Shown here: in pieces, positions 55,396 to 64,000 of the stretch | How the letters are laid out: every line of letters begins with the position of its first letter | Position numbering within the stretch: the first letter of the stretch is position 1 | Source: Callorhinus ursinus | Lineage: Eukaryota > Chordata > Mammalia > Carnivora > Otariidae | DNA length: 64,000 nt | Reading direction: 5' to 3' | Assembly: GCF_003265705.1 (NCBI RefSeq) | Contig: NW_020313278.1 | Location: 79,015-143,014, forward strand | Program-made: the position numbers and the translations under genes | Notes under the pieces: model-generated | Database searches by the model: none | Told to the model about the DNA's origin: nothing | What the model saw: only the letters and a program-made list of their open reading frames with translations

Positions 55396-55846
55396 GGAAT
55401 TCTTAATCTCAGGAAACAAACTGAGTGTTACTGGAGTGGTTGGGGGTGGGAGGGATGGGATGGCTGGGTGATAGACATTGGGGAGGGTATGTGCTACGGT
55501 GAGCGCTGTGAATTGTGTAAGACTGTTGAATCACAGATCTGTACTTCTGAAACAAATAACGCAACATATTTTAAGAAAAAAGGAAAAGAAGAAGATAACA
55601 GGAGAGGAAGAAAAGGGGAGTATGTCAGAGGGGGAGACGAACCATGAGAGATGATGGACTCTGAAAAACAAACTGAGGGTTTAGAGGGTAGGGGGGTGGG
55701 GGGATGGGTTAGCCTGGTGATGGGTATTGAGGAGGGCACGTTCTGCATGGAGCACTGGGTGTTATGAACAAACAATGAATCATGGAACACTGCATCAAAA
55801 ACTAATGATGTAATATATGGTGATTAACATAACAATAAAAAAAATT
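54987..55846 (+). mobile_element. LINE-1 tail (ORF2 C-terminus, 3' UTR, poly(A)), inner insertion A
   Basis: Starts GGGAACCCTCCTACACTGTT in ORF2 and runs to GGTGATTAACATAACAATAA plus an A tail. Framed by two identical 17-base TSD copies (54970-54986, 55847-55863). Text in the 3' UTR (AGATAACAGGAGAGGAAGAA, AAGGGGAGTATGTC) matches the 2666-4344 copy, indicating the same subfamily. Confidence 0.95.
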
Positions 55847-55863
55847 AAAAGAGTTCCTCTTTT
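55847..55863. repeat. L1 TSD, copy 2 of 3
   Basis: AAAAGAGTTCCTCTTTT, identical to copy 1 over all 17 bases. It lies between the two L1 tails. Confidence 0.93.
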
Positions 55864-56426
55864 AATGAGATCTTGCCATTTGCAACGACGCGGATGGAAC
55901 TGGAGGGTGTTATGCTGAGTGAAATAAGTCAATCAAAGAAAGACATGTATCATATGACCTCACGGATATGAGGAATTCTTAATCTCAGGAAACAAACTGA
56001 GTGTTACTGGAGTGGTGGGGGGTGGGAGGGATGGGGTGGCTGGGTGATAGACATTGGGGAGGGTATGTGCTACGGTGAGCGCTGTGAATTGTGCAAGACT
56101 GTTGAATCACAGATCTGTACTTCTGAAACAAATAACACAACATATTTTAAGAAAAAAGAAAAAGAAGAAGATAGCAGGAGAGGAAGAATGAAGGGGAGTA
56201 AGTCAGAGGGGGAGACGAACCATGAGAGACGATGGACTCTGAAAAACAAACTGAGGGTTCTAGAGGGGAGGAGGGTAGGGGGATGGGTTAGCCTGGTGAT
56301 GGGTATTAAAGAGGGCACATTCTGCATGGAGCACTGGGTGTTATGAACAAACAATGAATCATGGAACAGTACATCAACAAATGATGTAATATATGGTGAT
56401 TAACATAACAATAAAAAATTAAAAAA
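55864..56426 (+). mobile_element. LINE-1 tail, shorter, outer insertion B
   Basis: Starts AATGAGATCTTGCCATTTGC, about 300 bases further into ORF2 than insertion A (same L1 position as 55288). A remnant of ORF2 ends at TGA 55969-55971. The 3' UTR carries AGATAGCAGGAGAGGAAGAA and TGAAGGGGAGTAAGTCAGAG, unlike insertion A, so the two are different L1 subtypes and not a tandem duplication. Ends in an A tail at 56414-56430. Confidence 0.93.
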
Positions 56427-56442
56427 AAAAGAGTTCCTCTTT
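56427..56442. repeat. L1 TSD, copy 3 of 3
   Basis: AAAAGAGTTCCTCTTT, then C. It has one T fewer than copies 1 and 2 and continues into LTR sequence. Confidence 0.93.
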
Positions 56443-56585
56443 CACAACCTCATCAAAACCTATTCACCCCTCCAAAGGCCCCATCTCCAAAAAACCATCA
56501 CATCAAAGGTTAGTGTTTCAATGTAAGATTTTTATGAGAACATAAAAATGCCATCTATCACAGCATCTACCTTTTGCTTTACACT
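56443..56585 (-). repeat. MLT1 LTR, reversed, second part
   Basis: CACAACCTCATCAAAACCTA, CCAAAGGCCCCATCTCCAAA, ACCATCACATCAAAGGTTAG and TGAGAACATAAAAATGCC complete the LTR begun at 54733. Confidence 0.75.
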
Positions 56586-58362
56586 GTATTCAGAAATCTA
56601 AATACCTAGATATCTGTAACTATACCTATGAATATATGGGTGTCTATTACTCTGTCTGGGGTTTACCTCTTTAGAACTATCTTATGAACTCTTCAACTTC
56701 TTTAGGAGTTGACACCCCACTCTTGACTGATGTTCCTGCTTGCTCAACTCCAGCACAGAGCTGCTGTATTGATTTAAAAAAAAAAAACCCAAAAAACTAA
56801 ATTTGAAATTTTAGTAGTTTCCATTTTGGAACTCTCTGAGAATTTCGTGACAATTCTGGAACAAGTAGAGTCTTAATGTTATTAAGTCAAACTCGGGATC
56901 ACCAGTGAAGGAAAAGCTTCTGTTCAATGGATCATAAAATGTAAACACAGATGACTTGGTCCCCATTAGTTTTGTAGGGGAAGTGATTTTCATGGGATTA
57001 TGGACACCTGCTCACCCAAAGTTTCCTTCCCACCTTTCTCCTCTCTGCACTTCTTTCTCTTTCTTCATTTTCTTCTCCCTTTTTTTCTGCTTTTTCTTCC
57101 CTTTCTTTTATGTCTCCGTCTCTCCATCCCCTTTCTCACTTACGAAACGGGCTTCTTGAAGCACTAAAATCTACATTCTAAAATGAATGCATGCTCACAT
57201 TCCTCGACAGGTAAATGATTTTCAAAAAGCTCACTCTTCAAGGCAATTTCTAAAAGGAAATCCTCACTTTCTCAATACAAAAGTCACTCTCGCCAGGCGG
57301 GCTTCAGAGATAAAGTGATCACTGTGCTCCCAATTATACAAGATGCTGTGTTTTTACAAAGGAGCTTACCTTGGAGAATAGAATTAATCTTTTTTTTTTT
57401 TTCCCCTGAGTTAAATGTTGTTCTTGCAAAATGGCTGTATTCTTTACTCAGGGCACATATAATTTCCCATGATAACCCCAATAAATAAATACAGCTCCAT
57501 CAGGAAGGGAGGCAAAAGCCTGTGTAGTTTAATATTATCTGAGTGACAGAGCACCCCAGATTACAAAACACAAGGAAAATAAATGACAAAGAAATGAGGA
57601 TGCAGACAGGATAGCATTTGGTTCCTGCTCTGTCTACGGAGGGACCCCTGCCCGCAAGGAGAAAACTCAGGTGTGCATTGCGATTGGACACCTGGTAGCA
57701 AATGTGGTTTTATGGATGTTCTTGGGAAGGCAGAGAAGAACTCATTCCAGCCCAGCCTCCATGTGGACATATTTTCCTTTTGCCTCCAAACCTGCAAATA
57801 TCTCCCCTGTGCCATTTGGTAATGAATGCCCAGCTTCGTGACAGGAAGGCCAAAGAGCTTTGTTTTGTATCTGCAGAATTTGCAAAGAGATTAACGGGGT
57901 CTAAAGGAATAAAGGACATCTGGAAGCACGGGCTTTGTGTTTTCCTTGAGTGTGCTTGAAAGCTGAGCATTGGGGAGAGGACAACTGAATTTACTTGCAC
58001 CTTGAAAAGCCTATTACCTCTGTGATTCAAGCAGGTAAATAGGCTAGGATTGGCCAAGTCCCTCCTGGCAGTACTGGGAGCCCCAGTGGTGACTGCTAGT
58101 TTCATGTGTTCCAGCCTTCTCCAATCTGAGTAGTATGTGGAGGGGGCAGCAGGAAGATGCAGTTGGTGGCTTCATTTCAGTCCAGCAAAAAGAGACTGGG
58201 AGTTTGATGCACGCTGATCATGGTTCCAGGTGCTCTGGGGAACAAAATTAAATCAGTCTGTTCTTGCCCTGATGTATGTTAAGGATATAGAGGGAGAGAA
58301 GCAGATCTTTGCACAGTATTGGTCAATAAATGTCAACCGGTACATTTTACTTATTTGATTTA
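56586..58362. other. Unassigned; pyrimidine-rich patch at 57025-57140
   Basis: CTTTCTCTTTCTTCATTTTC and similar text marks the patch; an A run occurs at 56775-56788. Overlapping frames of 63-131 codons at 57500-58105 lie on both strands and show no domains. No repeat family was recognised elsewhere. Confidence 0.45.
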
Positions 58363-58364
58363 TT

Positions 58365-58502
58365 TGACTATCGCTCCCACCAAAATGTTAACTCTCGAGG
58401 GCAGGGATTCTGGATTTGGGGTAGAAGGGTTAGTTTGTTCACCGTTGTGTCCCGTTCACTAGACCGTAGTAAGCCCTGAATAGATCATTGCTGTATCTGC
58501 AG
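58365..58502 (+). repeat. L2 3' fragment
   Basis: CTCTCGAGGGCAGGGATTCT, GTTCACCGTTGTGTCCCGTT and GTAGTAAGCCCTGAATAGAT match the L2 3' end ('..gagggcagggactttgtct..ttcactgctgtatccccagc..'). Confidence 0.6.
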
Positions 58503-58507
58503 TTAAG

Positions 58508-59600
58508 CAACTGTTAAGACTCAACAACAGGAATATAACCACCTAAAAAAATGGGCCAAAGCCCTTAACAGGTACCTCACTAGGGAAGATGTACAAATGG
58601 CAAGTAAGCATATGAAAAAAAAAAATGCTCAGTACCCTGTGTCATCAGAGAAATGCACATGCAAACAACAAGATGCCACCCCACATCTGTTAGAATGGCC
58701 TGAATCTGGAACATAGACAACAGCAAATGCTGACAAGAATATGGAACGGCCAGAACCCTCATTTGCTGTTGGTAGGAACGCAAAACAGTGCGGTCTCTTT
58801 GGCAGACAATCTGGTGGTTTCATACACAACTAAACAGACTCTTACCGTACCATCCAGCAGTCTCACTCCTCGGTATTTACTGGAAGGAGCCAAAAGCTAT
58901 GTCCATACAAAAACCTGCACATAGATGTTTATAGCAGCTCTGTGGATAATTGCCCAAACTTGATGTTCTTTGGTAGCCAAGTGGATAAATAAGCTGTGGT
59001 ACATCCAGACAATGGAATATTAGTAAGCACTAGAAAGAAATGAGCTACCAAGCCACGAAAAGACATAGAGGAAACTTAAATGCATATTACTAAGTGAAAG
59101 AAGCCAATCTGAAAAGGCTACGGCATGGTCCCAACTATAGGACACTCTGGAAAATATAAAACTACGGAGACAGTAAAAAGTGCAGTGGTTGCCAGGAGCT
59201 TCAAGAGGAGGGATGACTAGGCAGAGCACAGAGGATTTTTAGGGCAGTGAAAATAATCTGTAGGATATGATAACGATGGACACATGTCATGATATGTTTG
59301 TCTAAATGCGTAGAGTGTACACCACCAAGAGTGAACCCTAATGTGAAGCATAGAATGTACACTACCAAGAGTGAACCCTAGTGTGAAGCGTAGGATGTAC
59401 ACCACCAAGAGTGAACCCTAACGTGAACTCTGAACTTCGGGTGAGTATGACGTCTCTGTGTAAGTTCATCCGTTAAAACAAACGTGCCACTCTGGTGGCG
59501 ATGTTGATAGTAGGGGAGGTGGTGCACGTATGGGAGCTGTGATTTTGTTGTGAACCTAAACCTTCTCTACAAAAATAGTCTTGCTAAAAACAAGCAAACA
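58508..59600 (+). mobile_element. Older LINE-1 (L1MB/L1M-type) ORF2 3' end and 3' UTR
   Basis: AAAAAAATGGGCCAAAGCCC, ACAAATGGCAAGTAAGCATA, GAAATGCACATGCAAACAAC, ACCATCCAGCAGTCTCACTC, GTATTTACTGGAAGGAGCCA, CAATGGAATATTAGTAAGCA, GTGAAAGAAGCCAATCTGAA and GTGCCACTCTGGTGGCGATG follow L1 order. Frames are broken by many stops and indels, so it is much older than the L1 copies at 2666 and 54987. A 40-bp unit is repeated three times inside its 3' UTR. Confidence 0.85.
59311..59430 (+). repeat. 3 x 40-bp tandem repeat inside the L1 3' UTR
   Basis: Units start at 59311, 59351 and 59391 with TAGAGTGTACACCACCAAGA-type text and end with variants of AACCCTAATGTGAAGCA. Each is 40 bases long. Other L1 copies of this age have this text once, as far as I recall, so the array appears to be a local expansion. 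Confidence 0.93.
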
Positions 59601-60057
59601 AACAAACCATTATTGAATGAATGAGCTGGTAAAGTAGATACAAAACCTAATGTGGAGATTCAAGGGCAGGATTGTTCCAATAGGTAGGCTCTAGGAGAAA
59701 TGGTATTTGAGCATAGCCTTAACTGATGAAACAGTGTTTTTTTTTTATAAAATTGACATCATAATATGATGTCATATTATATATATAATGTCATTATATA
59801 TATAATATATAATATATTAACTTTTGGAAAAGGAAGAACAAGTGAACAGGCAGTGGTTTCATTTCCATAGAACCATGAGTGCGATTCATGTGAATTCTTT
59901 CTTTTTTTTCACACGTGGCTTCCCTGGGCTCACGTGGAACCTTGCTTCTCTCAGCGTGCATGTGTTCATGTTTCTGTGCATGCCTCCCTATGTATTGTTT
60001 TCGGCAAAAGTGTGAAATCCTCTATGAAGTCAGCCAAACCATGATTAACTCAAGTAT
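59601..60057. other. Unassigned; AT-rich palindromic tract at 59750-59820
   Basis: TGACATCAT (59754-59762) and ATGATGTCA (59766-59774) are perfect 9-bp inverted arms with an AAT spacer, followed by (TATA)n-like text to 59820. Confidence 0.7.
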
Positions 60058-60269
60058 TCAATGACTTGGATTTTTTTTTAAGATTTTATTTATTTATTTG
60101 AGAGATAGAGAGCATGAGAGGGAAGAGGGTCAGAGGGAGAAGCAGACTCCCCGGCTGAGCAGGGAGCCTGATGTGGGACTCGATCCCGGGACTCCAGGAT
60201 CATGACCTGAGCTGAAGGCAGTCGCTTAACCAACTGAGCCACCCAGGCGCCCTCAATGACTTGGATTTT
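60058..60269 (-). mobile_element. Can-SINE, reversed, perfect 17-bp TSD
   Basis: TTTTAAGATTTTATTTATTT complement of the tail, then GAGCAGGGAGCCTGATGTGG, GGATCATGACCTGAGCTGAA, AACTGAGCCACCCAGGCGCC. TCAATGACTTGGATTTT (60058-60074) is repeated exactly at 60253-60269. The body is close to consensus. Confidence 0.97.
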
Positions 60270-61128
60270 AAAAAGACAGATGAGTGAGCAAAGAGGGGAC
60301 AGGTAAGCAAAGAACACAAGTGGAGCCATGGCGGTGCACCAGCATGGAGAACAAAAGTCTTGGATGCTTGCGTTTCAAGCTCTCCTGTGGCCCCAGAAAT
60401 CCATTCACGTTTGCAGAAAGAAGATTGGAAGATTTTGGCAGTGGGATGCCTGTGACTGGTCCTTGAAGATGGAGATTTTGACCAAAAAGGGAATAAGAAA
60501 GAATGCAAGTAAAAACTTAGCAAATGGGATCAGTGCAGAAGTGATTGTCTTACAAGAAGCCATGATGCCATGAGGAAAAAAAAAAATTTGGTCTCTAATT
60601 TGGAGCCCCCAAGGCCATTTGACTCATGGCCATGTTATCCTCAGGCAGAACATCATGCATGCTTAATTAGCTTTTGCTTTTGCATACACATTTGAGACTG
60701 TTTGTTCCCTCAGCAGAGTGACTTCAGGCCCTACCTCTCATTGCTGCTGAGCCTGGGGAATAACACGCCTTGCATCTCTCACCTCAGGCCTGATGGAGAC
60801 TTTCTGTGAAAGCATGATCTGGAGTGTACAGATTCTTCCTTGCCTATCTTTCTAGAAGCCCTGGGGGAAGAATCCCAATGCTCTGGTAAAACTTTGGAAC
60901 AGTGCAGGGAGTATTGGGATGCACATGCACACCCTGACCACCCACCATTCACTCTTGTTTATTAATTCTGTCCATGCAGATACATTCCCCCACGTCCTCT
61001 GTAGCAACAACAAACAACAACAATAAAGAATCCCATGATACCTGTTTCTTTTAAAGAACTATTTTAGAATCTCCAAATCAAAGCTCAAAAGGGAACCATA
61101 GCATGTTTTCGTATTCATTTCCTACTCA
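60270..61128. other. Unassigned non-coding sequence
   Basis: A frame of 81 codons at 60328-60573 has no recognised features. A CAACAACAACAA run at 61005-61023 is the only simple repeat. Confidence 0.45.
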
Positions 61129-61129
61129 C

Positions 61130-61335
61130 ACTTGCACCTCAGCTTATATGCTACTTTTTCAGGAAAGTGTCCCCAGTGCTCCTTTTTAGTCTGATTTTAG
61201 ATTCCTTTTTTTCACATCCCTGCACTTAACTTGTACCAGTTCTGAAGACACTGAGCTCTGTTGCACATTTGTGAATCTCCCCTTCCCACTGGAGAACAGG
61301 CTTCTCAGGGCAGGGCTTGTCTTGAGAGTCTCGGT
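61130..61335 (+). repeat. L2 fragment
   Basis: TTCAGGAAAGTGTCCCCAGT and GAGAACAGGCTTCTCAGGGC..AGGGCTTGTCTTGAG fit the L2 3' part. Confidence 0.45.
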
Positions 61336-61386
61336 AACCCCCTTCTGGTAAGTACTGTTTAGCACTTGAAGGGGAGCAGAAAATGC

Positions 61387-61830
61387 CACCCCCAAATGTG
61401 CCACTTTCCTCTATGGGTTATGAATCAAAACCCAGCAGTCTCAGGAAAAAAACTTTTATTCTTCCTTAACTACCTAAAAATATTTAGGTACAGGGGGAAA
61501 AAGAGCTAGTACTAGAGGTAACTTCATTATCTGAAAGACCTGTCTGCACGACAGGGCAAACTTCTGATTATCAAACATCTGTTCTTCTTATCATTCTGTG
61601 GATCACCTTCTTCCCCTTTGAAGCCCCAGGCTTCTATCCCATTCCTTAGCTCAGGATGGTGTATAAGCCTCAACTGCCCAGCTTGCTTTTCAGTCTCAGG
61701 TCTTTGGGGTTCCTGTATGTACAAAATTAAATTTATTTTTCTCCTGTTAAACTGTCTTCTGTCGACTTAATTATTAGACCAGCCAAAGAACCTAAAAGGG
61801 AAGAAAGAAAAACTTTGCACCCATACACAC
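61387..61830 (+). repeat. ERVL-like LTR, copy A
   Basis: ATGCCACCCCCAAATGTGCC, TAACTACCTAAAAATATTTA, AGCCTCAACTGCCCAGCTTG, CTTTTCAGTCTCAGGTCTTT, AAATTAAATTTATTTTTCTC and GACCAGCCAAAGAACCTAAA fit an old endogenous-retrovirus LTR (ERVL class by memory). No internal viral gene is adjacent. Copy B follows about 125 bases later in the same orientation. Confidence 0.55.
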
Positions 61831-61954
61831 TGATCAGTAAATGTTTATGTCATTGAACTGTTAAATTGATAATGTGAATACATATCTCTCACTCTTGGCA
61901 AAGGGTTATGTTGCTGGAACATTCTCATGGGTATTCTCTAATAGGATTTTAGAT

Positions 61955-62825
61955 GGTTCTGAAGAGTACCAGAATATGCCACCCCAAAATATGCCTTTGT
62001 CAGATTTTGAGCAAAAGTCTACTGAGAACAAGAAGACACAGGAAAAATACTTTATCTCCCCCTCACTGCCTAAAAATAGAATATAGATTTCCCCTTATGT
62101 AAAGTAGATTTACATTTATGAAGGAAATTTCCATTTGAAAGATATCTCTGTACCAGGAAGAGAGTTAGTAAGAGACAACCCATCACCTGAAAGATTCCTT
62201 TAACAAGACAACCCTTATTTACCACACATTTCCTCCCCTCCCCTTCTCATGGCTTGCCTTCCCATACAGAAATCCAAAACCCCTTTCCTTTATTCAGCCT
62301 AAGATGACAGTCTATTCTTGAACAACTTGAGTTTGAACTGGTGGGTCCACTTATACGCAGGACTTTTTTGATAAAGTACAGTATTGTAAATGTATTTTCT
62401 TTTCCTTATGATTTTAATAACATTTTCTTTTTCTGTCTCTTAATTTATTGTAAGAATACAATATCTAATACATACAACATAAAAAACAAGGGTTAATCAA
62501 CTGTTTGTTTCATCGGTAAGGCTCCCAGTCAACAGGCGATTATTAGTAGTTAAGTTTTGGGGAGTCGAAAGTTATATACAGATTTACAACTGTGTGGATG
62601 TTGGCACCCCTAACCCCCACATTGTTCAAAGGTCGACTGTATGTTTATACAGTCAACAATCTGGCTACCTCCTTGAGTCATGTTTTTTCCTTTACCAACT
62701 CCCATGCATAAGTATTTAATTAAAACTCTATCTTTCTGGTCAATCTGTCTTTTATCAGTTTGATTTCTGGGCCCTAGACATTGAACCTAGGAGGTCACAA
62801 GGAAAAATATTTTTCTCTCCTACAG
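61955..62825 (+). repeat. ERVL-like LTR, copy B, split by a Tigger-like element
   Basis: ATATGCCACCCCAAAATATG, AACAAGAAGACACAGGAAAA, CTGCCTAAAAATAGAATATA, AGAGAGTTAGTAAGAG and CCCCTTTCCTTTATTCAGCC form the left part. TTTCTGGTCAATCTGTCTTT, TATCAGTTTGATTTCTGGGC, CCTAGACATTGAACCTAGGA and TTTTTCTCTCCTACAG form the right part. The order parallels copy A, with the extra 62306-62641 segment between. Confidence 0.5.
62306..62641 (+). repeat. Tigger-like nonautonomous DNA transposon inside the LTR
   Basis: GACAGTCTATTCTTGAACAA at the left end pairs with the reverse complement of GTTCAAAGGTCGACTGTAT at the right end. Between them, AACTGGTGGGTCCACTTATA, GTACAGTATTGTAAATGTAT, TAAGAATACAATATCTAATA and GAGTCGAAAGTTATATACAG match a common old mammalian element with TA-type insertion. 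The family name is from memory. Confidence 0.6.
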
Positions 62826-63178
62826 TTCCAATTTATGTTTTACAGTGCAGTTCTTAGCGCATTGTTTGGTCTTCCAAGGGACCAGTGATGTGTTCTCTGT
62901 GATCTATAACAGGTATCTTCCCTATCTTAGGTCCCAGATTCCTCATCTATTTTTGGATGGCATGGAGGAAATAACTAAGCCTGTTGTGGCCTTTCAAGAG
63001 TAAAGAGACCTATTGGGATCATTTATAAGTGGACACTGTTTTATAAGCTAGTGTAAACATGGAACATTCTTAGACTCCTAATGGTAGCTCATCAGGAACT
63101 CTGAAGTGAATCCATTCAAAGTGCCTACCTGGGAAAAATTCTTGGGTGACATTTTCATATGTCTCATGGTCTTCTATA
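62826..63178. other. Unassigned non-coding sequence
   Basis: Nothing recognised. Confidence 0.5.
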
Positions 63179-63399
63179 CCAGGGGTGGAATAGAACAGCC
63201 TGCAAGCTGGCCACTTGTTTTGGGAAATAAAGGTTTATTGCGACACAGCCATAGCTGTTGATTTATATATTAGCCTATGGCTGCTTTCATGCAATAGAGG
63301 TAGAGTTGAGTAGTTGTGTTACAGACTAGATGTCTTGATACGCCTAAAAGATTTAATATCTGACCCTTTTGGAAAAAAGTTTTGCTGACCCCTGTCTAT
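63179..63399 (+). repeat. hAT-like DNA-transposon fossil
   Basis: CAGGGGTGGAATAG at the left and TTTTGCTGACCCCTG at the right are decayed inverted termini. GGGAAATAAAGGTTTATTGC, GACACAGCCATAGCTGTTGA, GCCTATGGCTGCTTTCATG and GTAGAGTTGAGTAGTTGTG lie between in standard order. Confidence 0.65.
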
Positions 63400-63544
63400 T
63401 CTATTATCATTGTCATTATAAAAAGACCTGGACTCATTCAACTCATATATTTTGTCAAAATTTGGACAAAGAACATTACTGGGCATCCTAGGTAGGGTAC
63501 TCCTCTGGGTTATATCTGGTTTCATTGTCTTTGACCTCTCTTTC

Positions 63545-63850
63545 AATTCTGTAAGTTACAGAAAACTGATGCTAATGCAAATGATTCTTATCCATAGAAA
63601 AGCAAATGAACTGTGCTCCGTGGAATGCAATTGATTTTAGCACTATGGATATTGACCAGTTTGGCTTCCAGGTTTGAGTCTATTTGTAAATTCACTTTGA
63701 GGTTCTTGGCTGCCTATAAAACTGCATTATGTTGACTTTTCCTTTCTAAAATCTTACTGGCTCCTTCAATTAATTAACAAGATAAATATAAAATCTTTGA
63801 CACATACTCATTTTACATCTGTATATGCGTCACAATTTGACTTTATAAAA
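63545..63850 (+). repeat. Unclassified old repeat, paralogous to 14263-14600
   Basis: AACTGATGCTAATGCAAATG, TTCTTATCCATAGAAAAG, GGATATTGACCAGTTTGGCT, TCTTACTGGCTCCTTCAATT and ACACATACTCATTTTACATC parallel the first copy over about 300 bases in the same orientation. Confidence 0.5.
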
Positions 63851-64000
63851 AGTGTGTCTGTAAGAACATGTGTATTATACATACACACAACTAAAACTCT
63901 ATACTGAGTCAGAAAGTAGAAAACCAGGTTGAGAGGTAAGCCTTGAATTAGACAACTTTAGTTTGTCTCCTAACCACACTATTAATTCATTAGGTGTTTG

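Noticed and set aside
55494..56354. Similar 94-100-codon frames on minus and plus strands, seeming to be a small gene family (also at 2154-2462 and 3869-4237)
   Set aside because: All are shadows of the L1 3' UTR, which is copied at each place.
61387..62825. Intact endogenous retrovirus between the two LTRs
   Set aside because: Only about 125 bases separate the LTRs and no viral gene sequence is visible.

Overview
This window looks like non-coding mammalian nuclear DNA from a carnivore, probably a caniform. The main evidence is about ten Can-SINEs (tRNA-Lys-derived, with the GGGGCGCCTGGGTGGCTCAG head and CT-rich body ending AAATAAATAAAATCTTT) in both orientations, plus carnivore-type LINE-1 with its characteristic 5' end and 3' UTR. 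I found no host protein-coding exon, no processed gene copy, no functional RNA gene and no CRISPR or bacterial feature. The window is best read as an intergenic stretch or the inside of a large intron. The longer open frames are either decayed L1 ORF2 or stop-poor simple repeats.

Layout: positions 1-823 are the 5' UTR/promoter of an L1 on the minus strand, running off the left edge. After about 1.8 kb of flank, which itself holds a small L1 3' end with a clean 14-bp target-site duplication (TSD), the 3' third of an L1 lies on the plus strand (about 2666-4344). The 5' end of the first piece and the poly(A) end of the second carry the same 14-bp target sequence in inverted orientation. This suggests one L1 insertion later split by a local inversion. 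From 4.4 to 54 kb the sequence is a patchwork of unassigned DNA, Can-SINEs with TSDs, old repeats (MIR, L2, MLT1/MaLR LTRs, MER5/MER20-like hAT elements), microsatellites and two minisatellites (about 20-bp units at 20.8-21.1 kb; 4 x 38 bp at 49.6 kb). A cluster of three polypurine/polypyrimidine tracts lies at 32.6-33.7 kb and a GT-rich block at 43.0-43.6 kb.

At 54.7-56.6 kb an MLT1 LTR was hit twice by L1 at the same target site, leaving three copies of a 16-17-bp TSD around two L1 tails of different subfamily type. The right end (58.5-63.9 kb) holds an older L1 with a 3 x 40-bp expansion in its 3' UTR, a SINE with a perfect 17-bp TSD, two adjacent ERVL-like LTRs (one apparently split by a Tigger-like element) and a hAT fossil.

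No pathway can be described. The content is transposon history, tandem-repeat dynamics and a few unassigned blocks that might be regulatory. Family names for the older repeats are from memory of consensus features and carry lower confidence than the TSD-based calls.
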